17,979 nt of DNA from an uncultured Bacteroidales bacterium (GTDB lineage Bacteria > Bacteroidota > Bacteroidia > Bacteroidales > Paludibacteraceae), in the NCBI GenBank assembly GCA_937910305.1, contig CALEPS010000010.1:1-17979 (forward strand). The letters run 5' to 3'. Position numbers and translations under genes: made by a program. The notes under the pieces were generated by a model, which saw only the letters and a program-made list of their open reading frames with translations, made no database searches and was not told the origin of the DNA. Positions 1 through 9,197 of the stretch are shown here, in pieces; position 1 is the stretch's first letter; every line of letters begins with the position of its first letter.

Positions 1-45
1 CACTATTTCCATACATGCGCCTTTTTAACTGCCATAAGGGGTGCG

Positions 46-549
46 GTGGACATGGTGAAAGATGGGCGCAGGTGCAAGAAGCGCATTGTGGTAAGACCAT
101 CCCGTTTCCGGGCAGGATTGCATGAGTTATACACCTACCATTTTCCGACCCACTGGTCTGCGGCGTGTGTAGCAAACCGCGAACTGATCAAAGAGGCGCA
201 GCGGCAGGCGCACGCACTCGAACATGACCATTCTATCGAAGCCCTCGAATGGCGTGTGCGGTTCTTCAAACACTACTATACGGTCTTCAAAGGCGGCGCC
301 AAGCCTGAACCGGGCATGAAACCTTACTCGCGTTTCTACCAATATACCTACGTAGCTATCTACCGCCAACTCCAAGCCGAACGCAAGAAAGCGCAGGAAC
401 CGGAACCTGTCTCTTTTGAGCCTATAGAGCCGGAGCAGCCTTTCCGCCTCAAAAAGCATATCGTAAACACAGGTATGCCTACCTTTTCAGACCTCTTAAC
501 CAAGCCGTACATAGACCGTTGGGACGCCGGTTTACCGCCCCCTATATAA
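46..549 (+). CDS. Unrecognised basic protein, possibly 5'-partial
   Basis: I do not recognise this protein. From the GTG at base 46 it is 167 residues; an in-frame ATG lies at 52 with a purine-rich AAGGGG about ten bases upstream. The frame stays open to base 1, so the true start may lie outside the window. It is rich in Arg, Lys, Tyr, Phe and aromatic-basic clusters (for example WRVRFFKHYY) with no signal peptide or membrane segment, suggesting a soluble, perhaps nucleic-acid-binding protein. The C-terminal third is Pro/Glu rich (EPEPVSFEPIEPEQP), like a flexible tail. Coding is supported by codon use similar to the neighbours and by the stop only a few bases before the next promoter. It is probably not part of the following operon. 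Confidence 0.65.
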   Translation: MDMVKDGRRCKKRIVVRPSRFRAGLHELYTYHFPTHWSAACVANRELIKEAQRQAHALEHDHSIEALEWRVRFFKHYYTVFKGGAKPEPGMKPYSRFYQYTYVAIYRQLQAERKKAQEPEPVSFEPIEPEQPFRLKKHIVNTGMPTFSDLLTKPYIDRWDAGLPPPI

Positions 550-564
550 AATTTTGCAGATTTA

Positions 565-596
565 TTTGCATATTTCAAATATTTTTAGTACCTTTG
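565..596 (+). promoter_or_regulatory. Bacteroidota-type promoter of the VWA/tubulin/protease operon
   Basis: TTTG at 565-568, a 20-base spacer, then TACCTTTG at 589-596. This matches the -33 TTTG / -7 TAnnTTTG consensus of the primary Bacteroidota sigma factor. Transcription would start near base 602, giving a leader of about 40 bases before the ATG at 644. No comparable promoter was found before the other four genes of the operon. Confidence 0.8.
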
Positions 597-643
597 CACC
601 CGATTTTTTTAGAACAGAACAAACAACTTTATTCTACTACCAT

Positions 644-1726
644 ATGGAAAAAAAGTTACTACTCTTATTCCTTATTCTATTCTCCGTTTTCTCGGTGGCT
701 CAGGAAGCTCCCGTTCACCGCGTAGTGTTTCTCTGGGATGTGACCAACTCCATGCACGGAGGGTATCTGGGCAGGAACAACAAGGACGTGATTGTGGCTA
801 ACCGGCCGATGAGTATCACCAAGTACAACTGCGACTACGATATCTACGACCAGATATTGGAGACGCTGGTGGGTAAGATACGCGAGTACCGGGACGAGGA
901 CGAGATTATCATCGTGCCGTTCAACGACCGTGTGTTGACAGGCGATGTATGGCGCGAGATGGCAACGGCGGAAGGCAAGCGGCGTCTGGAAGCCAGGATC
1001 CGCGGATTCTACAACTCGGACCAGACTTATACGAACCTGTACGACCCGTTCGAGTTCGCCAATACGCTGTTTGACGGCAGCAAATACCCGATGGCGAAGG
1101 AGGAGAGTATGCTGTTCGTGCTGACGGACGGCGTGCATAATAATCCTAATCCATCCCGCAAGGATTTTCTGGACATGCTGGAGAGTTGGTGTGACGTAGC
1201 GCAGAAATACAACGTCAAAGGTTATTATTTCATGCTCACGGACCAGGCAATCAAGGACAAAGAGTTGCAAAAGATATTGCAGAGCAGCGAATGTATCCAG
1301 CCGTACCGCTGGTTCGAGAGTCATTTCTATACCATAGAGGGCAATCGCATGATCACGGTCATGCAGGGCGAATACGACAAGCCGGTCCGGATGAGTGTCA
1401 TTCCGGTAGATATCAACAAACCCGTTGAGGGGCAGGAGCGCGTGCGCATCTATGCGGAGCCCAATGATTTCTTCACGCTGGACGAGGTAGTGACCATAGA
1501 CGCCGGCACAACGGAGATCGAGGTGACGCCGGTTTACAAATATCCGCTGTATGATTTGCAGCAGAAGTTTCCGAAAGAGAGCAATCAGAAAATAACGATT
1601 CAGTTCCGTCAAGAGGACCAGCCGCGCGCAGAAGGTCAGATCAAGAACGAACTGGAAACGGGATCGTGCCAGTGGGAGTTTGTCAACAAAGCCCAAAAGA
1701 CACTGACCATCAAAATCAAACGGTAA
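644..1726 (+). CDS. Secreted von Willebrand factor A (VWA) domain protein
   Basis: A 360-residue protein with a signal peptide: MEKK, a leucine/phenylalanine-rich core and a likely cleavage site near residues 19-20 (SVAQ). It should act in the periplasm. A VWA fold follows. Its metal-ion-dependent adhesion site (MIDAS) is visible as D32-x-T34-x-S36 in WDVTNSM, a threonine around 128-130 (TYTNL), and D162 in VLTDG. The remaining 130 or so residues look like a beta-sandwich. The frame is open upstream to an ATG at 554, but that start lies inside the promoter, and the ATG at 644 begins with a normal signal peptide. It is the first gene of a five-gene operon, five bases before the next start. VWA domains bind protein ligands through the metal, so a role as a periplasmic ligand-binding or scaffold part is inferred. 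Confidence 0.88.
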   Translation: MEKKLLLLFLILFSVFSVAQEAPVHRVVFLWDVTNSMHGGYLGRNNKDVIVANRPMSITKYNCDYDIYDQILETLVGKIREYRDEDEIIIVPFNDRVLTGDVWREMATAEGKRRLEARIRGFYNSDQTYTNLYDPFEFANTLFDGSKYPMAKEESMLFVLTDGVHNNPNPSRKDFLDMLESWCDVAQKYNVKGYYFMLTDQAIKDKELQKILQSSECIQPYRWFESHFYTIEGNRMITVMQGEYDKPVRMSVIPVDINKPVEGQERVRIYAEPNDFFTLDEVVTIDAGTTEIEVTPVYKYPLYDLQQKFPKESNQKITIQFRQEDQPRAEGQIKNELETGSCQWEFVNKAQKTLTIKIKR

Positions 1727-1731
1727 GAGGC

Positions 1732-2691
1732 ATGAAAAAGATAGCAGGATTATTTTATATCGTTGCGCTGGTCTGTCTGACGGCATGCAGCGGAGAGAAC
1801 AAGGGATTTTATATCGGCAAATCCACGAGTTACAAACCCTTCCTTGGCGTGCGGTATGACTGGCAGAAAGAGCGTCTGCCGGAGCAGACCCTGGAGTTGG
1901 AGATGGGCGAATACCATTTCACGAAGCCGGTAGTGCTGCAGGTGGTGTACTGCCAGGACAAGGACAAGACATACAAGCCGGCAGGAACGTTGGTGACGAT
2001 AAGCGGCAAGAATGTGCTGAACGACCTGGTCACTATCACGCCGTCAGACGAGACGGTGCGTCTTCGTTTCCGGTTCAACAAACAGGGCGTGAAGGATGTG
2101 CAGTCGGCGACGTACAAGTTGTCCCTGAAGATACTGGATCCGGGTGATCTGGACCAGATCAACGGCCAGCAGGCGAAAGCGGGACAGATCATCGATACAA
2201 GCGTCCTCTGGCGGGTCAAATACGAAGAAGTGATGAACCCCTTGCTGAAGGGGATTATCTGGTTTCTGATTGTCTTTGCGAGTTGCGTTATTATATGGTT
2301 TGTCATTCTTCGCCGACTCATTTTCCCTGTTTTTGACTACGGGACGCTGGTAGTGAATTATTGCGAGGGCGGAGAGCGCAAAGATAGCGACATGCTAACC
2401 ATCCGGAAGGCGCGTTTGGTCATATGCTCCAATGCGCCGCGTTACCAGAGCCGTTTCAACGAGATCCTATGCGGGCGAATAGCTTATCTGGTGAGCCCGT
2501 TCTGGGAAAGGGAGGTGGAGTTACGCCCCCTCGGAGCGGAAGGGATAGGTGTGCAGGAGAAGATGAGTGCGGACGAAATGCCGCTTTATCGCATCCCTCC
2601 GCGTACCATCACCGATATCAACGGACCTAAGAATCCTTTTGAGATCAAGCGCGCCAAGAGCGATAAATCCGTCAAATTATCCATCGGATAA
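1732..2691 (+). CDS. Lipobox protein with internal membrane helix (possible periplasm-cytoplasm linker)
   Basis: A 319-residue protein of unrecognised family. The N-terminus is a lipoprotein signal with lipobox LTAC, Cys19 being the predicted lipidated residue. Residues 20-170 form an apparent beta-rich extracytoplasmic domain. A strong transmembrane helix lies at about 174-193 (rich in I, W, F, V), followed by RR, which by the positive-inside rule puts the last 126 residues in the cytoplasm. The start at 1732 is five bases after the VWA stop; the frame reaches back to 1666 inside the VWA gene but only the later ATG gives a signal sequence. Its position between a periplasmic VWA protein and a cytosolic tubulin-like protein suggests a coupling role, which is inference. 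The lipobox could instead be an ordinary signal sequence. Confidence 0.82.
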   Translation: MKKIAGLFYIVALVCLTACSGENKGFYIGKSTSYKPFLGVRYDWQKERLPEQTLELEMGEYHFTKPVVLQVVYCQDKDKTYKPAGTLVTISGKNVLNDLVTITPSDETVRLRFRFNKQGVKDVQSATYKLSLKILDPGDLDQINGQQAKAGQIIDTSVLWRVKYEEVMNPLLKGIIWFLIVFASCVIIWFVILRRLIFPVFDYGTLVVNYCEGGERKDSDMLTIRKARLVICSNAPRYQSRFNEILCGRIAYLVSPFWEREVELRPLGAEGIGVQEKMSADEMPLYRIPPRTITDINGPKNPFEIKRAKSDKSVKLSIG

Positions 2692-2729
2692 CAACATAGA
2701 AATATCAAATAATTAAACTCTAATACATT

Positions 2730-5546
2730 ATGGCAACAAAACTTAGACGCAGTATTTTCATTGGTTTGGGTGGAACAGGAATGAAGACCATCCTGAAAAC
2801 CAAATCAGTAATGATGGACAATTATGGTCAGAACGGCGAGCTGCCGCCTATGTTCTCATTCTTAGGTATCGATACCGACATTGTAGAATACAGCAAGACC
2901 ACGAAATCGAAAGAAGTAGAGAATATAGGATTCTCCGAGCGTGAGAAGCTGAGCATCAGCGTAGCGGATCCGGTAGATTATTTCGAGTACAAGCGTAAGG
3001 AATATAAGTGGATGCCCCATCAGAATATAGACGCGATCAAGACCTTGGATCGTGGGGCAGGTCAGGTTCGTTCTAACGGTCGTTTGGCGTTCATGTATAA
3101 CTTGAACAATTTACACGACGGTCTGCGTCGGGCCATCTCTGATGCCTGCAACGCCGAAGGTTATACCGCCAAATGGAGCAATTACGAAGCAGTAGAGAGC
3201 GGTATTCCGGGTAAGACGAAGATTGATGTACATGTGGTGTTCTCCTTATGCGGCGGAACCGGAAGCGGTACATTCCTCGATATTGCCTATCTGCTGCGCG
3301 AGTTGGAGAACGAGAGCAACGTCATTATGACTTTGAACGGATACGCTGTGATGCCGGGAGTCTTCATTGAGGAAATCCCGGATCCGACAGAGAAAGCCCG
3401 TGTCAAGCCGAATGCGTACGGTGCCCTGCGGGAGTTGGATTATCTGATGAGCAACGGAGCAGACGAGCGCAAGGTAAAGATGCCCTGGATGAAGAAAGAA
3501 ACAGGCGCGACTCCTTTCGACAGCCTCATTCTGGTAGATAACCGGAACACGATAGGTATTACCTATAGCAGTATGGATAATCTGACGGAGATGTTGTCCC
3601 TGGCGCTGTTGGCTGCCACCGGTCAGATCGGCGAGGATGCGAAGAGCGTGGGGGATAACGTGAAGATAGACATGGCGTATAAGTCATTCGATGTGGACGG
3701 CAAAGCAGCATGGGTTGCTGCTGTAGGAACATCCACGATCATTTTTGACAGCAAGCACGTTGCCCGCGTATATGAACTGAAGGCTCAGAACAAACTGATC
3801 CGCAACCTCTTGGCGCATCTGGAAGACAAGAACCTGGAGGTCAATAACTGGATTGACTCGGTAAGTATCCGTGAGAATAAAGATCAAGACCAAGTGATCG
3901 ACTATCTGTACGACATCAATACGATCAATGCACTCAACTTGACGGAAAAGGATTTTGACCGTCATACGGTGAAAGCCAACGTGGGCGCGAAGATAGATCT
4001 ATATGTGCAGAACTATATGCCCTCCAACGATGAGTGGAAGAAAAAATCGGATGTGCTCTATGATACCATCTCAGCCGCCATGCTGAAGAAAGAGAAAGAG
4101 TTAGGCCGCGAATCACTCAATAAGGTGTACGATTTCTTACGCGAGTTGCGTGGTGTTGTGAACGACATCTTCATTAAGATGATGAATGAAGAATTGGCAT
4201 CGCTGGAGACGGAGAGAGTTAACACCAAATCTGATTTGGAGAGTCGTATCAGCCAGTTGGACGCTCAGATGCAAAAATTATTTTTCCGTAAAGCGGATAC
4301 CTATATATCGTATGTTATCAATGCCGCTAAAGCGTACTTGGTAAACGAGATAGAGTTAAAGCGCCGCTCTTATGCAGCACAGTTCTACGCCCGTTTGGTA
4401 GAATTGATAGACAATGAGATCCGTAATGTGGAAGAAGGTATTAAGCGCTTGCAGACCATTATCGACGAGAACGATTTAGAGATCCGCAATCTGCAGAACC
4501 ATGCCGGCGGTAACAAGACGGTGGTTATTGATCTGGCAGAAGATGTGATTCGCAAAGTAGAGGTAGAGAATGACAATAACCTGCTGACGAGCGAGTTTAT
4601 ACAACTCTTGCCGACGAAGAATCTGCATGGCGAGATCAGCAAAGATGCGTTCAAAGCAGCCTTGGAGCAATATACCCGCGACCTGCCGCAGTGCGTAGCA
4701 TACCGCAACCGCACGATAGACGAAGTGCTTAACGCTATGGACAAAGAGAAGTTCGAGGAGGTGGTTCGCCGTGCTGCCAACTACTCGCAGCCGTTCCTGA
4801 ATATCGACTCGCAAGGCCGCAAGCTGGCTAACGGAAACACCGTAGGAACCCAGGAGATGTTCTATATCTGTGTGCCGGATACAGCTACCTGTCGATTGAC
4901 GAAAGAAGGCGCATACCGCAATATTATCAAGGCGGAGAACGCCAAGACCATCAGTACGAATCTGACCGACCGTATTATCATCTATCGCCAGAAACGTCCG
5001 GTACCTGCTTTTGCCATCGGAGGAATAGAAGTGATGCAAGAACCGTATGAGTTGGAGCAAGCGAAGATTTCGTTCCATATTGATCAACAGCTCCAACAGC
5101 GCATGGATGAAGAGGAATATTCGTTCGAACCCAAAAGCGCCAATTACGATGAGGCATTGGATGCATGGGTAATGGGATGTATCTTAGGATTTGTTAAGTT
5201 CGACAAGGGTTCTTATTGGTATCAGGATCTGACGTCCAAATCTGCTTTCAACGCCAAAGAGAACTGGGTAAACTCCGGCTCTGCCTTCCGTGAGACTGCA
5301 TTCGAGCAATTCTGCGAGAACGAAGAGTTGATCAAGAAATACATGGACGCTTTCGCAGCGCATCTGGAGGCTATCGGTAAAGTAGCAACAGAGGAGTTGC
5401 GCGCAGATGTGGAGAATAACTATTTCCGCAAGTACTCCCGCTGTCAGGTGACGGAGAAGATGTTGCAGTCAAAGAGAGAATACAAGGCTACATTAGAGCT
5501 TATCTCAAAAGAAGCAGAGCATAGTTTGTTGATTTTTAATAACTAA
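2730..5546 (+). CDS. Tubulin/FtsZ-like GTPase-family protein (Tubulin_2 / FtsZ-like type)
   Basis: A 938-residue cytosolic protein. The N-terminus reads FIGLGGTG (residues 10-17), the nucleotide-binding strand-loop of FtsZ/tubulin proteins. Residues 175-181 are GGTGSGT in a CGGTGSGTFLDIA context, matching the tubulin signature (GGGTGSG in FtsZ) that contacts GTP phosphates. These place it in the large tubulin-like family seen in scattered bacteria, two to three times longer than FtsZ. Residues about 460-590 are charged and predicted helical or coiled coil, and a further 350 residues follow that I cannot assign. No signal peptide or membrane segment is visible. I did not identify the T7-loop catalytic acidic residue with confidence, so hydrolysis and polymerisation are inferred from the family. 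It follows the linker gene by 38 bases and precedes the protease by three. Confidence 0.88.
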   Translation: MATKLRRSIFIGLGGTGMKTILKTKSVMMDNYGQNGELPPMFSFLGIDTDIVEYSKTTKSKEVENIGFSEREKLSISVADPVDYFEYKRKEYKWMPHQNIDAIKTLDRGAGQVRSNGRLAFMYNLNNLHDGLRRAISDACNAEGYTAKWSNYEAVESGIPGKTKIDVHVVFSLCGGTGSGTFLDIAYLLRELENESNVIMTLNGYAVMPGVFIEEIPDPTEKARVKPNAYGALRELDYLMSNGADERKVKMPWMKKETGATPFDSLILVDNRNTIGITYSSMDNLTEMLSLALLAATGQIGEDAKSVGDNVKIDMAYKSFDVDGKAAWVAAVGTSTIIFDSKHVARVYELKAQNKLIRNLLAHLEDKNLEVNNWIDSVSIRENKDQDQVIDYLYDINTINALNLTEKDFDRHTVKANVGAKIDLYVQNYMPSNDEWKKKSDVLYDTISAAMLKKEKELGRESLNKVYDFLRELRGVVNDIFIKMMNEELASLETERVNTKSDLESRISQLDAQMQKLFFRKADTYISYVINAAKAYLVNEIELKRRSYAAQFYARLVELIDNEIRNVEEGIKRLQTIIDENDLEIRNLQNHAGGNKTVVIDLAEDVIRKVEVENDNNLLTSEFIQLLPTKNLHGEISKDAFKAALEQYTRDLPQCVAYRNRTIDEVLNAMDKEKFEEVVRRAANYSQPFLNIDSQGRKLANGNTVGTQEMFYICVPDTATCRLTKEGAYRNIIKAENAKTISTNLTDRIIIYRQKRPVPAFAIGGIEVMQEPYELEQAKISFHIDQQLQQRMDEEEYSFEPKSANYDEALDAWVMGCILGFVKFDKGSYWYQDLTSKSAFNAKENWVNSGSAFRETAFEQFCENEELIKKYMDAFAAHLEAIGKVATEELRADVENNYFRKYSRCQVTEKMLQSKREYKATLELISKEAEHSLLIFNN

Positions 5547-5549
5547 TTT

Positions 5550-8500
5550 ATGCAACATTCCATTCACGTAATGTTCGGTAAGGCCTCTTCGGAGGTCTTA
5601 CTTGAACTTCGTCGCTATATTGCGCTGTACTCAGACGAGGAGACAGCCGACTATTTCACTGCTCTTCATTATACTTCGGATAAGGAGGGCGTGGTGGTGG
5701 AGAAGGTGGTTCAGAAAGCAGAAGAGCACCTGACTTTCACCTCCAACCTCCATGACCAGTGGGTGCCCGTCTATGCCGAGGAGTTCAAGGTTGGTAAGCA
5801 ACATCTGGAGAGCGAGCTGCAATCGCAGTTGGTCAAACTCAGAAACCAACGTATCAGCCAGAATACCGAAGGAGAGGATACACTGTTGTATTGTCTCTAT
5901 GTTTCGCTATATGATACAGAGACATGGAAACAGGTACTTTTCCTTGTTAAGCAGATCCAAAAAGCGATGGAGGGCAAACGCGTCCTCATCGATATCATCG
6001 GTTTGAGTTATGATCTGGCAGAGGTGTTGGAGCCCGACAAAGCGACGGAGTATGCACGTCGAATGGATGTACTGAAACAAAACACGCGCGAAGTGATCGA
6101 CGAGATAGTAGCGCTGCGGCATAAGAAAGCATCCTCGGCATATATCAATAACTTCGTGGTCCTGCAAAACCAAACGAATGCCCGCGCCTTGGAGTTGACG
6201 GCAGAGTCGTTGGTCAGTATCATGGGAGAATACGCGCTACTATGTATAGAGAGTTATACGGATGCCTTCGGACGAAGTATAGAGAAAGGTGACGTTCAGG
6301 GTCTCGGTATCTCCATGCTGAGTTTTGATACCTATTATTTCCAAGAGTATCTGCTGCAAGACTCGTTTATCAAGATATTGGAAAAGGAACGAATTGATGA
6401 GTCCGAGGTGGATATATCCTGGGCGGCATTGGAGATAGAGAAGATGCTGCAGTCATGGCTCTCTATCTACAAGGATTTCTATACAGCAGAGATTCTGACC
6501 AGAAGTGAATCGGAGCAACAACTCAAGGAGATTCTGCCGCAGATTCATCCGAGACTGGAAGCCGAGTTCAATCATATCAAGCAGTCCATCGTCAATCATG
6601 TCCTGCGCAATGAAGAGCTGTCCCTTCCTCGCAAAAAAGCATTGCTCTCCGTGCTCCTGGGTCAGGACGATCCGCTCTTCGGGCATAGCACGCTGATTAA
6701 CTCGAAGCAGACAATCTTAATTGATTTAGAGCGCCAGTGCGTCAATTTCTTCATCGATGAGAATAATGCGTTGCTGGATAGAAAAGAGACGGAGAACGAC
6801 ACGATTCTGCCTCCTTTCAGTGACGAAAGCAAGCAGGCCAAACTGCCTATAGATGAACTGAAAGAACTGCGGTTCCGCGAGAGAAACTATATCGCGAACA
6901 TCCGCGAGATGGAGGACGAGATAGCGGATATAAAACAAAATCTCACTCAGCTAGACGAATCGAAGAAATGTCTTATCGAAGGCGGCAAGATTATTTATGA
7001 CAAAGAGGAGTTTATCCTGATTCATCATGACGATGATATAGAGCCTCTGGAGGAGAAATACGAGCCGCATCCGGTGACGATCAAGAATATCGATATCTCC
7101 GGAGGGTTCACGGAAATCAAGAGTCAGGGCCAACAAGGCGCTTGCATGTCTTTCTCGATGGTCAGCGTGTTTGAATATTTCATGAAGAAGAACCATATCG
7201 AGACTCCGGATTTGAGCGAACAATTCCTATATTATAACGCGCGCAAGCGCAGGGGACGAGAGCAATACGATGAAGGGTCTTGCTCTGTGGCTTCTATTCA
7301 GACACTTTTCGAGGACGGTATATGTACCGAAGAGGCCTGGCCGTATAATGAGCAGGGCTATAGTGAGCAGCCCTCCGAAGCAGCGTATGACGAGGCTAAA
7401 CGGCGTCGTGTCAAACGAGCCGTGATGGTGGAGAAGAAAATTGAGGCCCTGAAATCGGCGCTGGACGACGGACTTCCTGTTGTTTTTGCGGTGGATGTGT
7501 TCCCCTCTTTTGTACAAGGCATAAACGGCTTTGTCTCCATGCCTTCCGATGAAGAGGTACAGCACCTCAAGGAGTCCGGAGAAAATCACTCGCATGCGAT
7601 GGTGTTATGCGGGTTCAATGACGAGCAGCAAGTGTTCAAAGTGCGTAACTCCTGGGGCGAGAGTTTCGGTGATAGGGGTTATTGCTACTTGCCGTATGAT
7701 TATGTGATGCAGTACGGCTACTGGGACTGCGTGGCGATTCAAGAGATCGAGTTGGCGCAGGAGATAAAAGGAGACGGAGGAGAGATAGAGAAGATAGAGG
7801 GTTCTGTCTTTACCATCAAGCAAACAGACCGCCCTCAGTTATATTTCTCCGAGACCGATCTGCGGATCCGCTATGCGCTTCGTGTGAACCATCTGGAGCG
7901 TCTGAAACGCGAACTGAAGGCTTTGCAGAAAAGCGACATGGCTCTGCAGGAATACTACGAATCCGTCAAACTGCCTCTGCGCGATAGGAACAAACGAGAT
8001 CAGTTCTATCGCGACGCGATGCGCCATAAGGCATTGCAGGTAGAGGAACTGGAGCAAGAGAAAATATCTACAGAGACACAGCATAAGGAGATAATGAGAA
8101 GTTATGATATGGGGACGGTGCGCGGTGTGCTCAGAGGTCTGTCTTATTTTATCTCTCTCAGTGCAGTGCTTGGCACCTTTGACTATTTATTGGCGAAAGG
8201 GAAAGACATAGCTTGGATGTTCAACTGGATACCGATGGATTTTCTGCGGATGTTTATCAACGACGGCACTTGGAAAGGACGGTTCTTCAGTTGGCTCTTG
8301 GGTAGAGATGTTATATCTACTGTTGATTCGTTGCAGGTGCTCATGCGCTTTTTATGGGTGCTGCTTGTTATCGGAGCAATCTTGTTTGTCGGCATTTATA
8401 TATGGTACCGCATAGATAAACGCAAAGAAATGATAAGGCGGTTGGCTGCAATGATAAAAGAAATCCAATTGCAAATAGAAGAGATAAAGGATAACATGTC

Positions 8501-9185
8501 TATGCTGGAGGCTAAATTCCATCTCGCCGGCGATATGATTTCGGGTCTGTACCGATTAGTATCTGATGTGCAGAAATACCATATGGCTATTTCACATTAT
8601 ATTCTCAATCTCAAACAGTGGCTCTCCGATACTCGGAATGCGCATAAAGCAATGCGTGCAGAGGCACGCGCGCCTTTCGTGTCGCTGATCCAGAATGGTA
8701 TTCTGGAATCGTATTTCAACGATCAGCAGGAAGCAATCATTGATACCAGTAACCTCTGGGAATTCATCGAGAACTACACGCCGAGCGAGGAGGGTATTGT
8801 AAGAGTACAGCAGGATATAAAGAAGAAACTATTGGAGAAAATATCCGAGAAATTTGCTTCATTAAGTATAGCGGACTATTTGATTTGCCTGAAGGATAAA
8901 GAGGCTTATCCTTATCTGGTGCATGATTTCGACGATATCTGCGAGTTATTCAAAGATCTAAGCCGCAAGTCGGATCTCTTCCTGCAATATAAACAACCAA
9001 AGGAAGGCACCAATGCGCGGCAAGTGATGCTCATCCGTACAAGCGACGAAGATGAAAGAATGCAGTTATTGGGCAAACTGAAGCACGTGATGCCGGCGCA
9101 GATGTCCGTCGTGGAGACGAAGTCGCCGTATAAGATTATCTTCTTTACGAAGCGCGAGTTGGAAAAAGAACAAGTAATAATATAA
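5550..9185 (+). CDS. Giant membrane-anchored papain-like (C1 family) cysteine protease
   Basis: A 1211-residue protein with no signal peptide. Residues 1-500 are largely helical, with a coiled coil near 435-470. A papain-like domain follows at about 505-735. The oxyanion Gln526 is six residues before nucleophile Cys532 (QGQQGACMSF), the same spacing as papain Gln19-Cys25. His682 sits in HSHAMVLCGF and Asn700 in RNSWG, so the triad is complete. Another helical stretch (about 775-850) precedes two membrane helices, about 860-881 and 934-953, with a 50-residue loop between. A coiled coil at about 957-992 and a 220-residue C-terminal domain complete it. By topology, protease and C-terminus should be cytosolic, and only the loop periplasmic. 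It begins three bases after the tubulin-like gene, so translational coupling is likely. The substrate is unknown; the tubulin-like protein is an obvious candidate. Confidence 0.88.
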   Translation: MQHSIHVMFGKASSEVLLELRRYIALYSDEETADYFTALHYTSDKEGVVVEKVVQKAEEHLTFTSNLHDQWVPVYAEEFKVGKQHLESELQSQLVKLRNQRISQNTEGEDTLLYCLYVSLYDTETWKQVLFLVKQIQKAMEGKRVLIDIIGLSYDLAEVLEPDKATEYARRMDVLKQNTREVIDEIVALRHKKASSAYINNFVVLQNQTNARALELTAESLVSIMGEYALLCIESYTDAFGRSIEKGDVQGLGISMLSFDTYYFQEYLLQDSFIKILEKERIDESEVDISWAALEIEKMLQSWLSIYKDFYTAEILTRSESEQQLKEILPQIHPRLEAEFNHIKQSIVNHVLRNEELSLPRKKALLSVLLGQDDPLFGHSTLINSKQTILIDLERQCVNFFIDENNALLDRKETENDTILPPFSDESKQAKLPIDELKELRFRERNYIANIREMEDEIADIKQNLTQLDESKKCLIEGGKIIYDKEEFILIHHDDDIEPLEEKYEPHPVTIKNIDISGGFTEIKSQGQQGACMSFSMVSVFEYFMKKNHIETPDLSEQFLYYNARKRRGREQYDEGSCSVASIQTLFEDGICTEEAWPYNEQGYSEQPSEAAYDEAKRRRVKRAVMVEKKIEALKSALDDGLPVVFAVDVFPSFVQGINGFVSMPSDEEVQHLKESGENHSHAMVLCGFNDEQQVFKVRNSWGESFGDRGYCYLPYDYVMQYGYWDCVAIQEIELAQEIKGDGGEIEKIEGSVFTIKQTDRPQLYFSETDLRIRYALRVNHLERLKRELKALQKSDMALQEYYESVKLPLRDRNKRDQFYRDAMRHKALQVEELEQEKISTETQHKEIMRSYDMGTVRGVLRGLSYFISLSAVLGTFDYLLAKGKDIAWMFNWIPMDFLRMFINDGTWKGRFFSWLLGRDVISTVDSLQVLMRFLWVLLVIGAILFVGIYIWYRIDKRKEMIRRLAAMIKEIQLQIEEIKDNMSMLEAKFHLAGDMISGLYRLVSDVQKYHMAISHYILNLKQWLSDTRNAHKAMRAEARAPFVSLIQNGILESYFNDQQEAIIDTSNLWEFIENYTPSEEGIVRVQQDIKKKLLEKISEKFASLSIADYLICLKDKEAYPYLVHDFDDICELFKDLSRKSDLFLQYKQPKEGTNARQVMLIRTSDEDERMQLLGKLKHVMPAQMSVVETKSPYKIIFFTKRELEKEQVII

Positions 9186-9197
9186 CCTTCTAAAATT

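Noticed and set aside
554..643. Upstream ATG at 554 as start of the VWA protein
   Set aside because: It falls inside the promoter, upstream of the expected transcript start, while the ATG at 644 gives a canonical signal peptide.
677..1786. A 369-codon open frame antisense to the VWA gene
   Set aside because: It lies wholly opposite a gene with clear signal peptide and MIDAS motifs; its translation has no recognisable domain and it has no promoter.
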